This document shows, in pieces, positions 45,496 through 54,783 of a DNA stretch of 64,000 nt. The position numbers and the translations under genes were made by a program. Under the pieces are notes generated by a model. That model saw only the letters and a program-made list of their open reading frames with translations. It was not told the origin of the DNA and made no database searches. The stretch is from Segatella baroniae DSM 16972 = JCM 13447. GTDB lineage: Bacteria > Bacteroidota > Bacteroidia > Bacteroidales > Bacteroidaceae. Every line of letters starts with the position of its first letter. Positions within the stretch are counted from its first letter, which is position 1. The stretch spans positions 1 through 64,000 of the forward strand of contig NZ_AUFQ01000005.1 in assembly GCF_000426585.1 (NCBI RefSeq), given 5' to 3'.

Positions 45496-48400
45496 TCAGA
45501 AATCAATTTGCATTCCCACCATAAACTGGCGTGTAGATGGATAGTAGGTACGTGATTTGGTTGCGCCGGGCTCGGTTCCGTTCACCTGATAATTGGACGG
45601 GTCAATGCCTGAAAACTTCGTGATGGTGAAGAGGTTGCCGGCCGTTGCGTAGAAGCGAATGGCGTCGATGTACTTCTTGTTCAGGTTCAATGTGTAGCCA
45701 AGGTTCACCGACGAGAGCTTCAGATAGTCGCCCGGCTCCAGGAAATAGTCGCAAACGAGTGGATTCTGTGAGATGATTTTGTTCTTGCTGTAGGCCTTGT
45801 CCATCACGTTTCCTTGGAAATTCTTCGTTCCGTAGTAGAAGTCGTGGATGTTGAAGATGTCGAAACCGAGCGCCGTTTGGAAGAAGAAGGAGGCCTCAAA
45901 GTTCTTGTAACGGAAGCTGTGGGTCATCGATCCGGTGAACTTGGGCAGTCCGTTGCCCACAAACTGGCGGTCGTCGTCGGTGGCGTTGTCGCCCAACACC
46001 TTGTCGCCGTCCTTGTCGTAGACGACCCATCGGCCCTGCGAATCGACGCCGGCATACTTCAACATGTAGAAGCTGCCTATGCGACGGCCTTTCTCTATGC
46101 GCTGTAGTGTGTGGAAAGGGTAGGGGTCTTCGGGACTGACCACGTCGTAATAGTCCTGTCCAACGAACTCGTTGTTGCTGAAGCTGACGAACTTGTTGCT
46201 CATCGTAGCACCGATAATGTTGAGCGTGTAGCTGAAATTCTTGGTCTTGACGGCATTCCATGTGATGTCGAACTCAAATCCGCTGTTGCGCATGGTGCCC
46301 ACGTTGACGAAGGTGTTGTCGAACAGATAGGGCGGAATCGACACCTTGTAGTCGCCCAACAGGTCCTGTTGCTTACGGTTGTAATAGTTGAACGAACCGT
46401 AAAGCCTGCCCTTGAACAATGTCCAGTCAAGTCCGATGTTCCAGTTTTTGCCTTTTTCCCAGCGCAGATTAGGGTTCACATTCTTGCCCGGTCCCCACAC
46501 TTGATAGTATTTTCCATGATAAGTGTAGTAGCCGAAGCCCGACATTGTGTTCAACGACTTGTAGCTGTCGAAGTTCTGGTTGCCCGTCACGCCATAGTCG
46601 GCGCGCAGCTTCAGGTCGGTCAGCCAGCTCTTCGTTCCCTCCATGAAGGCTTCGTCGGAGACGCGCCAGCCTGCCGATATGGCGGGGAAGTCGCCCCACT
46701 TGTGGTTGGTGCCGAACTTTGACGAACCTTCGTGGCGCATGGAGGCGGTCAACATGTAGCGACCCTTCCAGTCGTAGCTCACGCGGCCGAAGAAAGCGAT
46801 GAGCTTGGAATCATTCATATATGAGTCCATGCCGACCTCGCCTTCGTCTTTGGCCAGCGTGCCGCTGCCGAGATTGTTGTCTTCGAGGGCGTCGTTGGGG
46901 AAGTCCTTGTTCTCGGCGCTCAGTCCTGAGTACTTGTCATACTGGTAAGAGTAGCCTGCCATGACCTTGACATTGTGATTACCGAAGGAGTTGCTGTAGT
47001 TGGTGATCCATTCCAAGCTGTGTAATGAAGATTTGGAGTAATCTTGTTTCGCCTCACCCGAGCGTCCGCCATTGATGGCGCGTGTGCTGGTAGAGGGGCG
47101 GAACCACTGGTTGTAGTTGTCATATTGGTGGTCGGCGAAGGTCAACTGCGTCGTCAGCATCTGTCGTCCCGGGTTTTTCAGCAGCAGCGGGAAGAGGTTC
47201 AGCCTTATCGTACCGTCCCAGTCGATGAGCTTCGTGGTGCCGGTGTGCTTTTCCAGGTCTTCCAGTTCAACGGGATTGTAGGCTGCCGACTGGCCTTTGA
47301 AGTTGTAATACAACGCAGGATTCTGCGGATCCATGATCGGAGTGGTGGGATTGGCCTCTATGGCGTTGCGGAATACGTCCCACGAAGCGTTCTTGCGGTA
47401 GGCCACACGTGGCGCGATGTTGACGACGAAGGTGAACAGTCCGCCCTTGGTCGTGTGGTTCAGGGCCACGCGGCCGCCGTATTCCTCACGGCCGGAGTAG
47501 CGGTCTATCCCCTTGGAATTGCGATAGTCGACCGACGCGCGATAGTTGGATTGGGCGTTGCCGCCGCTCAGTGTCAGCGTATGTTGGGTGCGGACGCCCA
47601 CACGGCTCACCGCGTCGAGCCAGTCGACGGAGCCTCCCAGGTCGTAGCCGGTACCCGACGCGATGCGGTTGGCCCGATACTCGTCGGCACTGAGCATGTC
47701 GAGTTCCTTCTTGATGACGTCGAACGACACCATGCCATTGTAAGTTGTGTGCAGATTTCCGTCGCGACTGCCCTTCTTGGTGGTCACGAGGACGACGCCG
47801 TTGGAGCCTCGTGTGCCGTAGATGGCACTGGCCGCACCGTCTTTCAGGATGTCGAAACTCTCGATATCGTTGGGGTTCAGGTTGGTCAGGTTGCCGCCGG
47901 GAATGCCGTCGATGACGATCAACGGACCCAAGCCGGCCTTCCGCGACGACACACCCCGCACCTGAATGCTGGCTTGGTTGTTAGGGTCGCCGGCACCGGT
48001 GTTGGTGATCGACACGCCCGGAACCTTGCCCTGAATCATCATCGAGGGGTCAACACTGGCCACTTTGGTGAAGTCTTTGGAGGAGACATGGGAGATGGCA
48101 GAGGTCAATTCCTTCTTGTCCATCGAGCCATAGCCCACCACCACCACCTCATCGAGGTTGGCTGCGACGTCTTCTGTCAGTTTGATGGTGAGCTGTGAAC
48201 GGCCGTTGACAGGCACTTCCTGCGTCTTGTAACCTATATAGGATACGTGGAGCACGGCCTTTTCGCCGCTTACCTTCATCGTGAAGGCGCCGTCCAGGTC
48301 GGTGGCTACGCCGTTTTTGGTTCCGGCCTCCATGACGGTGGCGCCGATAACGGGCTCGCCGCTCTTGTCGGTCACCAAGCCTTTCACACTGAAATTTTGA

Positions 48401-48513
48401 GCAAACGCACTCACGGAACACAGAATCATTGCCAGCAGGGCAAGCGTTCTGTGCCATGAGCCGTCCTTGTTTTGCACGGGTTTCATAATCATTGGTTTTA
48501 AGAGAATTGTCAT
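45496..48513 (-). CDS. susC: SusC/RagA TonB-linked transporter of the alpha-glucan locus
   Basis: A 1005-residue transporter; the ATG at 48486 (MKPVQNKDGSWHRT, with an immediately following signal helix ending in SAFAQ) is as likely as 48513. A carboxypeptidase-D-like domain (FSVKGLVTDKSGEPVIGATVMEAG), the TonB-box stretch NLDEVVVVGYGSMDKKELTSAISHV and a plug with LIVIDGIPGGNL and SFDILKDGAASAIYGTRGSNGVVLVTTKKG lead into a 22-strand-type barrel ending TRQFMVGMQIDF. It imports oligosaccharides through the outer membrane. It is the first gene of the locus, 64 bases downstream of a -7 box and about 200 bases from the divergently named but same-strand SusR-like gene. Confidence 0.93.
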   Translation of the reverse strand: MTILLKPMIMKPVQNKDGSWHRTLALLAMILCSVSAFAQNFSVKGLVTDKSGEPVIGATVMEAGTKNGVATDLDGAFTMKVSGEKAVLHVSYIGYKTQEVPVNGRSQLTIKLTEDVAANLDEVVVVGYGSMDKKELTSAISHVSSKDFTKVASVDPSMMIQGKVPGVSITNTGAGDPNNQASIQVRGVSSRKAGLGPLIVIDGIPGGNLTNLNPNDIESFDILKDGAASAIYGTRGSNGVVLVTTKKGSRDGNLHTTYNGMVSFDVIKKELDMLSADEYRANRIASGTGYDLGGSVDWLDAVSRVGVRTQHTLTLSGGNAQSNYRASVDYRNSKGIDRYSGREEYGGRVALNHTTKGGLFTFVVNIAPRVAYRKNASWDVFRNAIEANPTTPIMDPQNPALYYNFKGQSAAYNPVELEDLEKHTGTTKLIDWDGTIRLNLFPLLLKNPGRQMLTTQLTFADHQYDNYNQWFRPSTSTRAINGGRSGEAKQDYSKSSLHSLEWITNYSNSFGNHNVKVMAGYSYQYDKYSGLSAENKDFPNDALEDNNLGSGTLAKDEGEVGMDSYMNDSKLIAFFGRVSYDWKGRYMLTASMRHEGSSKFGTNHKWGDFPAISAGWRVSDEAFMEGTKSWLTDLKLRADYGVTGNQNFDSYKSLNTMSGFGYYTYHGKYYQVWGPGKNVNPNLRWEKGKNWNIGLDWTLFKGRLYGSFNYYNRKQQDLLGDYKVSIPPYLFDNTFVNVGTMRNSGFEFDITWNAVKTKNFSYTLNIIGATMSNKFVSFSNNEFVGQDYYDVVSPEDPYPFHTLQRIEKGRRIGSFYMLKYAGVDSQGRWVVYDKDGDKVLGDNATDDDRQFVGNGLPKFTGSMTHSFRYKNFEASFFFQTALGFDIFNIHDFYYGTKNFQGNVMDKAYSKNKIISQNPLVCDYFLEPGDYLKLSSVNLGYTLNLNKKYIDAIRFYATAGNLFTITKFSGIDPSNYQVNGTEPGATKSRTYYPSTRQFMVGMQIDF

Positions 48514-48576
48514 TAGTCAATTGATAGCTTTGCTGCTGAAGAACGGTTGTTCATGACCGACCGTCATTCAGTGGTG

Positions 48577-48584
48577 CAAAGATA
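48577..48584 (-). promoter_or_regulatory. -7 box for the susC operon
   Basis: Minus-strand TATCTTTG lies 64 bases upstream of the ATG at 48513. The promoter is the likely target of the SusR-like regulator encoded just upstream. Confidence 0.6.
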
Positions 48585-48715
48585 ACTTAAAATCAATGAT
48601 ATAAGAATGCGAGGTATTGAAAATATAGTGCCTTTAGCTTGTCAAGTGATTGGTATATAGTGTTTTGTGATTTTGAAAAAGGCTTAAAAAGTAGTGGCTT
48701 TTAAAGCCTTTGAGA

Positions 48716-50371
48716 CTATTCTTCGTGGTGTTTCCCTATGTTCATCACCTGCGTTTCCAGTTCGTCCCGCTCGCCCCTGGCCTTGTTCCGCACCCTTGTG
48801 CGGTAGTTGTAGATGGTCGTGGTGGAGTAGCGGAGGAACTGCGCGATCTTCACGCTGTCGGTAATGCCCAGGCGGATGAGCGCGAAGATGCGCAGTTCGG
48901 TGTTGAGCTTGTGCCCGGTTTTCGGCACAATCGCTTCGCCCGGCTGTAGCAGTGCGTTGAATTCTTCGACAAACGAGGGGAAGAGTTGGATGAAAGTGTC
49001 GTCGAAACTGTCGTAGAACTCGGCCAGTTCGCTCTCCACTTCCCGGTTGGAGACCTTCACGGCCTCTTTCAACTCTTGCGTCCGACCCGTCGAAAGCAGT
49101 TTGCTGAGGTGGGTGCGCAGCTGTTTCATCTTCTCCAGATAGATGGAACACTGGTCCATGTAGCGGGCGATGTACTCTTCCTTGATGTAGGAATTTTCAG
49201 CAATCAGCAGGTTTTGCTGCTTGATTTCCTTATTATATTGGAGCAGCTGACTGTTCATGTCGCGCAGTTTGGCGTTGACCTCGGCCAAGTCTTGCCGTGC
49301 CTTGACCACTGTGGCCTTCTGTCGGAGCACGTAGCGCACGGCAAAGAGCAGGCAGACGGCCAGCAGACTGACCAGCACCAGGGCCCAAACGATAATCATC
49401 TGCTGCTGGTGTTTCTTGGCCATGTAGGCCTCGTTGATGATGGGAAAGGTGTCGAGAATCTCCAGAATGCGCAGTCGGGCGTTGCAAGCCTTGGCGTCCT
49501 GCATGCAGATCGTCAGGTATTTGTAGGCCCGGTCGACGTCTCCTTCCTGGAAAAGGATGGTCGCCAGCTTGCGCAAGGATATATATTCGCGGGTGTCGCT
49601 CTTCATGTCTTCGATGGCCGAAATGATGTAGAAGCGTTTCGACAGTTCTTTTTCGTCGAGATGGCGGTAGGCTTCGGCCAGGGTGTAAGCGTAGCCCGCG
49701 TCAAAGCGTCCGTCATCGCTGTGTCTGAAAGGTTGCAGAAATGAGAGCGCCTGCTTGTACTGACCATGTGTAATCAGCTTGTCGGCGTAGACCATTCTGT
49801 AGAGTTCCGAAGACGGACTGTTGTGTGCCAGCAGCGAGTCGCGGTAGCGGTCGGTCAGTTGCGAATAGTCTTCCTTTTCCTGTTCGGTGACGGCATAATC
49901 AGCCATCAGCCCATAGAGCGTGCGTGAAAGGTGATAGAGTAGCGGCCGATTGATTCCCAAGGGCTTGTTGTCATGCAACGGTTGCAGCATTTCGTAGGCC
50001 TCCTTGAACATTCCTATCGTTGTAAGTGTTTCTATCTTATGGAGTTTGGCGTTTATAACCTGTTGCGCGTCGTTCGCCTTCACAGCCTTCTGATAGAGCA
50101 GGTCGGCATAGAATAGGGATGAATCCGTATTGAATGCGGCATATTCGCTGGCCAGTCGGTCGCAAATCTCCATCTGTTTCTGTTGATTTGTACCGCTTGT
50201 GGCCTTCAATTCGCGGTGCAGTTGTCGGATGGCGCGCTCCTTGTTGGCGATGTAGGTGGGGCGCATCTCGATGGCTTTGTCCAGTTCGTTGAGCAGACTG
50301 TCGTTCGTATCGGCCGCCATCGTTAGACTGTCGGCCAGTAAAAGGATGAGTAGATATAGGTATTTCTTCAT
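48716..50371 (-). CDS. SusR-like membrane regulator (TPR, one transmembrane helix, DUF6377-type)
   Basis: A 551-residue regulator with a signal peptide (to about residue 20), a periplasmic helical TPR-like sensor of about 300 residues, one membrane helix ([25 protein letters not shown], about 325-349), a cytoplasmic coiled coil ([32 protein letters not shown]) and a C-terminal LuxR-like helix-turn-helix from about 491: [41 protein letters not shown]. This is the architecture of SusR, which senses maltose-type sugars in the periplasm and switches on starch genes. Its gene lies upstream of susC on the same strand with its own promoter, so it should control this locus. Confidence 0.85.
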   Translation of the reverse strand: MKKYLYLLILLLADSLTMAADTNDSLLNELDKAIEMRPTYIANKERAIRQLHRELKATSGTNQQKQMEICDRLASEYAAFNTDSSLFYADLLYQKAVKANDAQQVINAKLHKIETLTTIGMFKEAYEMLQPLHDNKPLGINRPLLYHLSRTLYGLMADYAVTEQEKEDYSQLTDRYRDSLLAHNSPSSELYRMVYADKLITHGQYKQALSFLQPFRHSDDGRFDAGYAYTLAEAYRHLDEKELSKRFYIISAIEDMKSDTREYISLRKLATILFQEGDVDRAYKYLTICMQDAKACNARLRILEILDTFPIINEAYMAKKHQQQMIIVWALVLVSLLAVCLLFAVRYVLRQKATVVKARQDLAEVNAKLRDMNSQLLQYNKEIKQQNLLIAENSYIKEEYIARYMDQCSIYLEKMKQLRTHLSKLLSTGRTQELKEAVKVSNREVESELAEFYDSFDDTFIQLFPSFVEEFNALLQPGEAIVPKTGHKLNTELRIFALIRLGITDSVKIAQFLRYSTTTIYNYRTRVRNKARGERDELETQVMNIGKHHEE

Positions 50372-50432
50372 TTTGGAGCTTCTTTGACATGGCGTTTCCG
50401 AAGGATTCTGACACCTCGTAGCGAATCCATTG

Positions 50433-50440
50433 CAAATATA
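50433..50440 (-). promoter_or_regulatory. -7 box for the SusR-like gene
   Basis: Minus-strand TATATTTG lies 62 bases upstream of the ATG at 50371. Confidence 0.55.
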
Positions 50441-50680
50441 TTATATTTTTTCTGCATAGCAGTTGTTTTGTCGGAACTATTCGGCGATTTCTTCGTAGAC
50501 TCATGGAAAAAGTCGATTCAGCCATCTGTTTGTAGTTGTTTTCTTTTCAAATACGCTTGCGTATGGCGTCTTTCGGTGTCGAAACGTTTTTCTGAGGCGG
50601 CATGGCACATGTTTTGGAAAGTTCTCGACAAGCCGATAGAGCATGGTTGATGGGGCGTTGGGTTCGTAGTGTTGTCCTTT

Positions 50681-50795
50681 GCCTTTCCAACCGCTGCCCT
50701 TTCAGCGGCCGAAAGGGCAGCTTTGAGCTTGCAAAAGCAGTGCTTTGACAAGACGAAAGGGCTGCTTTGACGCCGTCATCGACAAGCTTTTGCAA
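50681..50795. repeat. Dispersed intergenic repeat, copy 4, near-identical to 38281-38395
   Basis: 115 bases match the copy at 38281-38395 with two differences (50697 and 50753), including the non-repetitive part with CGCCGTCATCGACAAGC. It sits in the 750-base gap between the SusR-like gene and the small barrel protein; the rest of the gap (50441-50680) shows nothing recognisable. Confidence 0.9.
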
Positions 50796-50860
50796 AAACG
50801 TCACGGTCTGCCCGAAAGGAGGAGGGGCTGCGGAGCGGAAGCGGCTTGTGGGCAATGGAG

Positions 50861-51012
50861 CATTCCAAGCTTCACATTTCCCACTCCAAGCTTCACATTC
50901 CCCACCCCAAGCTTCACATTTCCCATTCCAAACTTCACATTTCCCACTCCAAGCTTCACATTTCCCATTCCAAACTTCCCATTCCACACTTCTCATTTCA
51001 CATTCCCCACTC
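50861..51012. repeat. 21-bp tandem repeat upstream of the small outer-membrane protein gene
   Basis: About seven units with a 21-base period, each containing CCAAGCTTCACATT or CCAAACTTCACATT. Five are full-length (50861-50965), one is cut to 14 bases (50966-50979), then come degenerate units to about 51012. The period is a multiple of three, so the repeat is an open frame on both strands (a 7-residue HISHSKL repeat in the plus frame of the next gene). There is no signal peptide logic in that frame, so I treat it as non-coding. Confidence 0.85.
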
Positions 51013-51124
51013 CCCGTCCCCTTGCTGTGGATATGGTTTTGCTGCTTTCCCGTGCAATAATCCTGCGTTTGTTCCGTTTATACGTTCAGATACATCTTTT
51101 ATAAGTCTTATTATTTTGAAAGTT

Positions 51125-51598
51125 ATGAAAAAGTTAATGTTAAGCCTCTGCATGACTTTGGTCGGCATGGGGGCCTTTGCACAGCGGGGCAACATCGAAT
51201 TGGGAGGGAAGTTGAATTGTGCTTCCAGTCAGCCGAAGGTGGGCGTGGGCGTCGTGGCCCGCTATCAAATAGACCGGAACTTCCGTCCGGAACTGACGCT
51301 GAACTACTATCCGGAAGACGGACACGTGTCGGCTTGGGACTTGAATGTCAACCTGCATTACATCTTCGACATCACCAATCGGTTCAAGCTCTATCCTTTG
51401 GGAGGCTTGGGAGCCTTCACCTACGACAACAGTTGGGTCGTTCCTGACGGCAGCAGCTCCAAGCTTGGCTTGAATTTGGGCGGCGGTCTGCAGTTCAACA
51501 TCACCCGCGAACTGCATCTGAACGCCGAGACCTATTGCCAGTTGGTGTCCGACAATGGGCGGGGCGTCATGAATGTGAGCCTTGTCTACGTGTTCTGA
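51125..51598 (+). CDS. Small outer-membrane beta-barrel protein
   Basis: A 157-residue exported protein: signal peptide MKKLMLSLCMTLVGMGAFAQ, then alternating amphipathic strands such as GNIELGGKLNC, VGVGVVARYQIDRNFRPELTLNYY, DLNVNLHYIFDITNRFKLYPLGGLGAF, LGLNLGGGLQFNITRELHLNAETYCQL and a final VMNVSLVYVF ending in Phe, as barrel proteins require. This is an eight-strand OmpA/OmpX-like porin-family barrel. The ATG at 51125 is chosen because it starts the signal peptide; the frame is open further upstream through a tandem repeat, which is unlikely to be translated. Function unknown. Confidence 0.8.
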   Translation: MKKLMLSLCMTLVGMGAFAQRGNIELGGKLNCASSQPKVGVGVVARYQIDRNFRPELTLNYYPEDGHVSAWDLNVNLHYIFDITNRFKLYPLGGLGAFTYDNSWVVPDGSSSKLGLNLGGGLQFNITRELHLNAETYCQLVSDNGRGVMNVSLVYVF

Positions 51599-51772
51599 CA
51601 TTCGGAACGCACGTTTTCCAACTTACAGCAGAGGATGAGTGGGCCGCTCCCAATGCTGTGATAATCTGTAGAATATGTCGTTTGACACCGCTTCTACAGG
51701 TTTTTTATGTTTTTTTGAGGGCTTCCGTTTTGGTCGTCTCATAACTTTTTCGTATCATTGCAGTTGACTTTG

Positions 51773-51814
51773 TTGGATAACTGATTTGTTTTTGAAAAAC
51801 GAAAAGTTATCCAA
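51773..51814. promoter_or_regulatory. Long stem-loop upstream of nrdD
   Basis: TTGGATAACT (51773-51782) is perfectly inverted at 51805-51814, and the loop holds an inner GTTTTT-G-AAAAAC stem. It is 92 bases before the nrdD -7 box, so it is more likely an operator pair for a regulator of ribonucleotide reduction (NrdR- or redox-type) or an upstream gene's terminator than part of the leader. Confidence 0.45.
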
Positions 51815-51905
51815 AACGTTTTCATAAAGTGCTTATAATCATGTGATTGACATAAATTAACGTGCTAAAAGTTTTCCAAAATGGAAATCGTGTCCATTTA
51901 TTTGC

Positions 51906-51913
51906 TATCTTTG
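51906..51913 (+). promoter_or_regulatory. -7 box for nrdDG
   Basis: TATCTTTG lies 48 bases before the nrdD ATG. Confidence 0.65.
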
Positions 51914-51960
51914 CGAACAGATATTAACCAGCAATTCATTATTATTTATTTGGCATTACA

Positions 51961-54186
51961 ATGATACAGACTGTAGTAAAGCGTGACGGGCGCATCGTTG
52001 GTTTCAACGAACAGAAGATCATGGCTGCAATCCGCAAGGCCATGTTGCACACCGAGAAGGGTGAAGACGAGAATCTGATAGAGAAGATCTCCAGTCACAT
52101 TATTTATAAAGGGAAGCCGCAGATGACGGTGGAGGCCATCCAGGACGCCGTCGAAGTGGAGCTCATGCGCAGCAAGCGCAAGGATGTGGCGAAGGCATAC
52201 ATCCAGTATCGCAACCAGCGTTCCATCGCCCGCAAGGCCAAAACGCGTGATGTCTTCCTCGATATAGTCAACATCAAGTCGAACGACGTTACGCGCGAGA
52301 ATGCCAATATGAACGCCGACACGCCCGCCGGCATGATGATGAAGTTCGCTTCGGAGACCACCAAGCCGTTCGTCGACGACTATCTGCTTTCTGAAGAGGT
52401 GCGCGATGCCGTGGAACACAACTACCTTCACATCCACGACAAGGACTATTATCCCACCAAATCGCTCACTTGCTGCCAGCATCCGCTCGACCGCATTCTG
52501 AACGAAGGGTTCACCGCAGGGCACGGTTCGTCACGTCCGGCCAAGCGCATAGAGACCGCTTCGGTGCTGGCTTGCATCTCGTTGGAGTGTGCTCAGAACG
52601 AGATGCACGGCGGACAGGCCATCCCCGCCTTCGATTTCTACCTGGCTCCGTTCGTTCGTTCCAGCTTTGTTGAGGAGATGAAAAGCCTCGAAAAGCTCTA
52701 CGGACAGGACTTCTCGCATCTGTATCAATGCGAAATCGACGACTATCTCTCGCGCGACCTCGACGGATTGGAGGGTGAAGAGCGGGTCGTACAGTTCGCC
52801 GTCAACCGCACGGTGGCCCGCGTCCACCAGTCGATGGAGGCTTTCATCCACAACATGAACACCATCCATTCGCGCGGCGGCAACCAGGTTGTGTTCTCAA
52901 GTATCAACTACGGCACCGACATTTCGGCCGAAGGACGCTGCGTAGTGCGTGAGATTCTGAAGTCGACCTACGAGGGTGTGGGCAATGGAGAGACCGCCAT
53001 TTTCCCCATTCAGATATGGAAGAAGAAGCGGGGAGTGAACTATCAGCCGCAAGACCGCAACTACGACCTCTACCAACTGGCCTGCAAGGTGACGGCCCGC
53101 CGCTTTTTCCCCAACTTCATCAACCTGGACGCGACGTTCAACCAGAGCGATGCCTGGCGATTGGACGACCCGAAACGCTACTTGAACGAAGTGGCGACGA
53201 TGGGTTGCCGCACCCGCGTGTTTGAAAACCGCTTCGGCGAGAAGACATCCATCGGCCGAGGCAACCTCAGCTTCTCCACCATCAACATCGTGAAGCTGGC
53301 CATCGAGTGCATGGACGTTGAGGATCGGCAGCAGCGCATCGACAAGTTCTTCGCCAAATTAGACAACTTGCTGGAGGTGACGGCACGTCAGTTGGACGAG
53401 CGTTTCCAGTTCCAGAAGACGGCATTTGCCAAGCAATTCCCGCTGTTGATGTCGAAACTCTGGATCGGCAGCGACAAGTTGAAGGGCGACGAGTCCGTGG
53501 AGAGCGTCATCAACCAGGGCACGCTGGGTATCGGTTTCATCGGATTGGCCGAGTGTCTCAAGGCTTTGACGGGCCGACATCACGGCGAGAGCGATGAAGC
53601 GCAGCAGCTCGGCGTGAAGATTGTGACCTACATGCGCGACCGGGTGAAGGATTTCTCGGAGCGTTACCAGCACAACTACTCCGTATTGGCAACGCCGGCG
53701 GAGGGTCTTTCGGGCAAGTTCACCAAGAGAGACCGCAAGCAGTTCGGCGTCATTCCGGGCGTAACGGACCGCGACTACTACACCAATTCCAACCACGTGC
53801 CCGTCTATTACAAGTGCTCGGCGCTGCACAAGGCGCAGGTGGAGGCCCCTTATCACCAGCTGACGTTGGGCGGTCATATCTTCTACGTCGAGATTGACGG
53901 CGACGCCACGCACAATCCGCAGGTCATTATGAACGTGGTTGACATGATGGACAAGTACAATCTGGGCTACGGATCGGTCAACCACAACCGCAACCGCTGC
54001 ATGGACTGCGGCTACGAGAATGCCGACGCCGAGCTGGAGGCATGCCCGAAGTGCGGTGGCCGCCACATCGACAAACTGCAACGCATCACCGGCTATCTCG
54101 TGGGAACCACCGACCGCTGGAACAACGCGAAGCTGTCCGAGCTGAACGACCGCGTGACGCACGTCGACACGCCCCAGGCCCAATAG
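51961..54186 (+). CDS. nrdD: Anaerobic ribonucleoside-triphosphate reductase
   Basis: A 741-residue class III ribonucleotide reductase that makes dNTPs without oxygen. An ATP-cone allosteric domain occupies the first 90 or so residues (TVVKRDGRIVGFNEQKIMAAIRKAM). The barrel includes HIHDKDYYPTKSLTCCQHPLD and the NrdD-type VFSSINYGTD. A zinc site uses Cys680, Cys683, Cys695 and Cys698 (CMDCGYEN and CPKCGG), and the glycyl radical site is Gly715 in TGYLVGTTDRW. All key elements are present. It is followed after 10 bases by its activase gene nrdG. Dependence on this enzyme agrees with an anaerobic organism. Confidence 0.97.
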   Translation: MIQTVVKRDGRIVGFNEQKIMAAIRKAMLHTEKGEDENLIEKISSHIIYKGKPQMTVEAIQDAVEVELMRSKRKDVAKAYIQYRNQRSIARKAKTRDVFLDIVNIKSNDVTRENANMNADTPAGMMMKFASETTKPFVDDYLLSEEVRDAVEHNYLHIHDKDYYPTKSLTCCQHPLDRILNEGFTAGHGSSRPAKRIETASVLACISLECAQNEMHGGQAIPAFDFYLAPFVRSSFVEEMKSLEKLYGQDFSHLYQCEIDDYLSRDLDGLEGEERVVQFAVNRTVARVHQSMEAFIHNMNTIHSRGGNQVVFSSINYGTDISAEGRCVVREILKSTYEGVGNGETAIFPIQIWKKKRGVNYQPQDRNYDLYQLACKVTARRFFPNFINLDATFNQSDAWRLDDPKRYLNEVATMGCRTRVFENRFGEKTSIGRGNLSFSTINIVKLAIECMDVEDRQQRIDKFFAKLDNLLEVTARQLDERFQFQKTAFAKQFPLLMSKLWIGSDKLKGDESVESVINQGTLGIGFIGLAECLKALTGRHHGESDEAQQLGVKIVTYMRDRVKDFSERYQHNYSVLATPAEGLSGKFTKRDRKQFGVIPGVTDRDYYTNSNHVPVYYKCSALHKAQVEAPYHQLTLGGHIFYVEIDGDATHNPQVIMNVVDMMDKYNLGYGSVNHNRNRCMDCGYENADAELEACPKCGGRHIDKLQRITGYLVGTTDRWNNAKLSELNDRVTHVDTPQAQ

Positions 54187-54196
54187 CGGAAGCACG

Positions 54197-54703
54197 ATGA
54201 TCAGCGTTCTCGATATCGTCCACGACACGATGGTCGACGGCCCCGGGTTCCGCACTTCGGTCTATTGCGCGGGCTGTTCGCATGCCTGTCCGGGGTGCCA
54301 CAACCCACAGTCGTGGGACATGGAGGCCGGCCATCGGCTGTCGACGGACGACATCATGCGGGAAATCATCAGCGACCCGTTTGCCAACGTCACCTTCACG
54401 GGGGGCGACCCGATGTTCCAGGCCGTGGGATTCCTGGACTTGGCCAAGGCCATTCGGCGGGAAACGGACAAGAACATCTGGTGTTTCACGGGCTTTCGGT
54501 TCGAGCAACTCGTGGCGAAGGCTGAACAACGGGCGTTGCTGGAGCACGTCGACGTATTGATGGACGGCCCCTTCATCCTGCCGCTGCGCAACCCCGACCT
54601 GCTCTTCCGTGGCTCGTCCAACCAGCGGGCCATCCTTGTGGGCGAGTCGTTGCGCCAAGGCCGCGTGGTGGAGTTGAGCGACGAGGACATCCTGTCCATG
54701 TAA
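54197..54703 (+). CDS. nrdG: Anaerobic ribonucleotide reductase activating protein
   Basis: A 168-residue radical SAM activase that installs the glycyl radical on NrdD. The cluster motif is CSHACPGC (Cys27, Cys31, Cys34), followed by HNPQSWDMEAG. TFTGGDPMFQ is the SAM-binding GGE-like motif, here GGD, as usual for NrdG. The length is typical. It is cotranscribed with nrdD and ended by the hairpin at 54727-54760. Confidence 0.95.
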   Translation: MISVLDIVHDTMVDGPGFRTSVYCAGCSHACPGCHNPQSWDMEAGHRLSTDDIMREIISDPFANVTFTGGDPMFQAVGFLDLAKAIRRETDKNIWCFTGFRFEQLVAKAEQRALLEHVDVLMDGPFILPLRNPDLLFRGSSNQRAILVGESLRQGRVVELSDEDILSM

Positions 54704-54726
54704 ATTGGTTTGTAAAGTATGAATAC

Positions 54727-54760
54727 GACAAAGGCGTTGCCCATCGGCAACGCCTTTGTC
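54727..54760. terminator. Terminator between nrdG and the convergent propeller gene
   Basis: GACAAAGGCGTTGCC (54727-54741) and its perfect 15-bp complement (54746-54760) with a 4-base loop, followed by ATTTCATCTT. It works for both strands. Confidence 0.93.
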
Positions 54761-54783
54761 ATTTCATCTTGACACTTGTCCGG

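Larger units (their letters stand above)
51599..51960. other. Non-coding region before nrdD
   Basis: About 360 A+T-rich bases holding the long inverted repeat at 51773-51814, an isolated GTTTTCCAAAATGG near 51867, and the nrdD -7 box. No open frame of interest is seen. The stretch 51640-51770 is featureless to me. Confidence 0.6.

Noticed and set aside
50861-51012. CRISPR array
   Set aside because: Units are contiguous with no unique spacers, and no cas genes are in the window.
51599-51905. Cobalamin-type riboswitch ahead of nrdD
   Set aside because: The -7 box leaves only about 40 bases of leader, and no B12-box-like sequence was seen.
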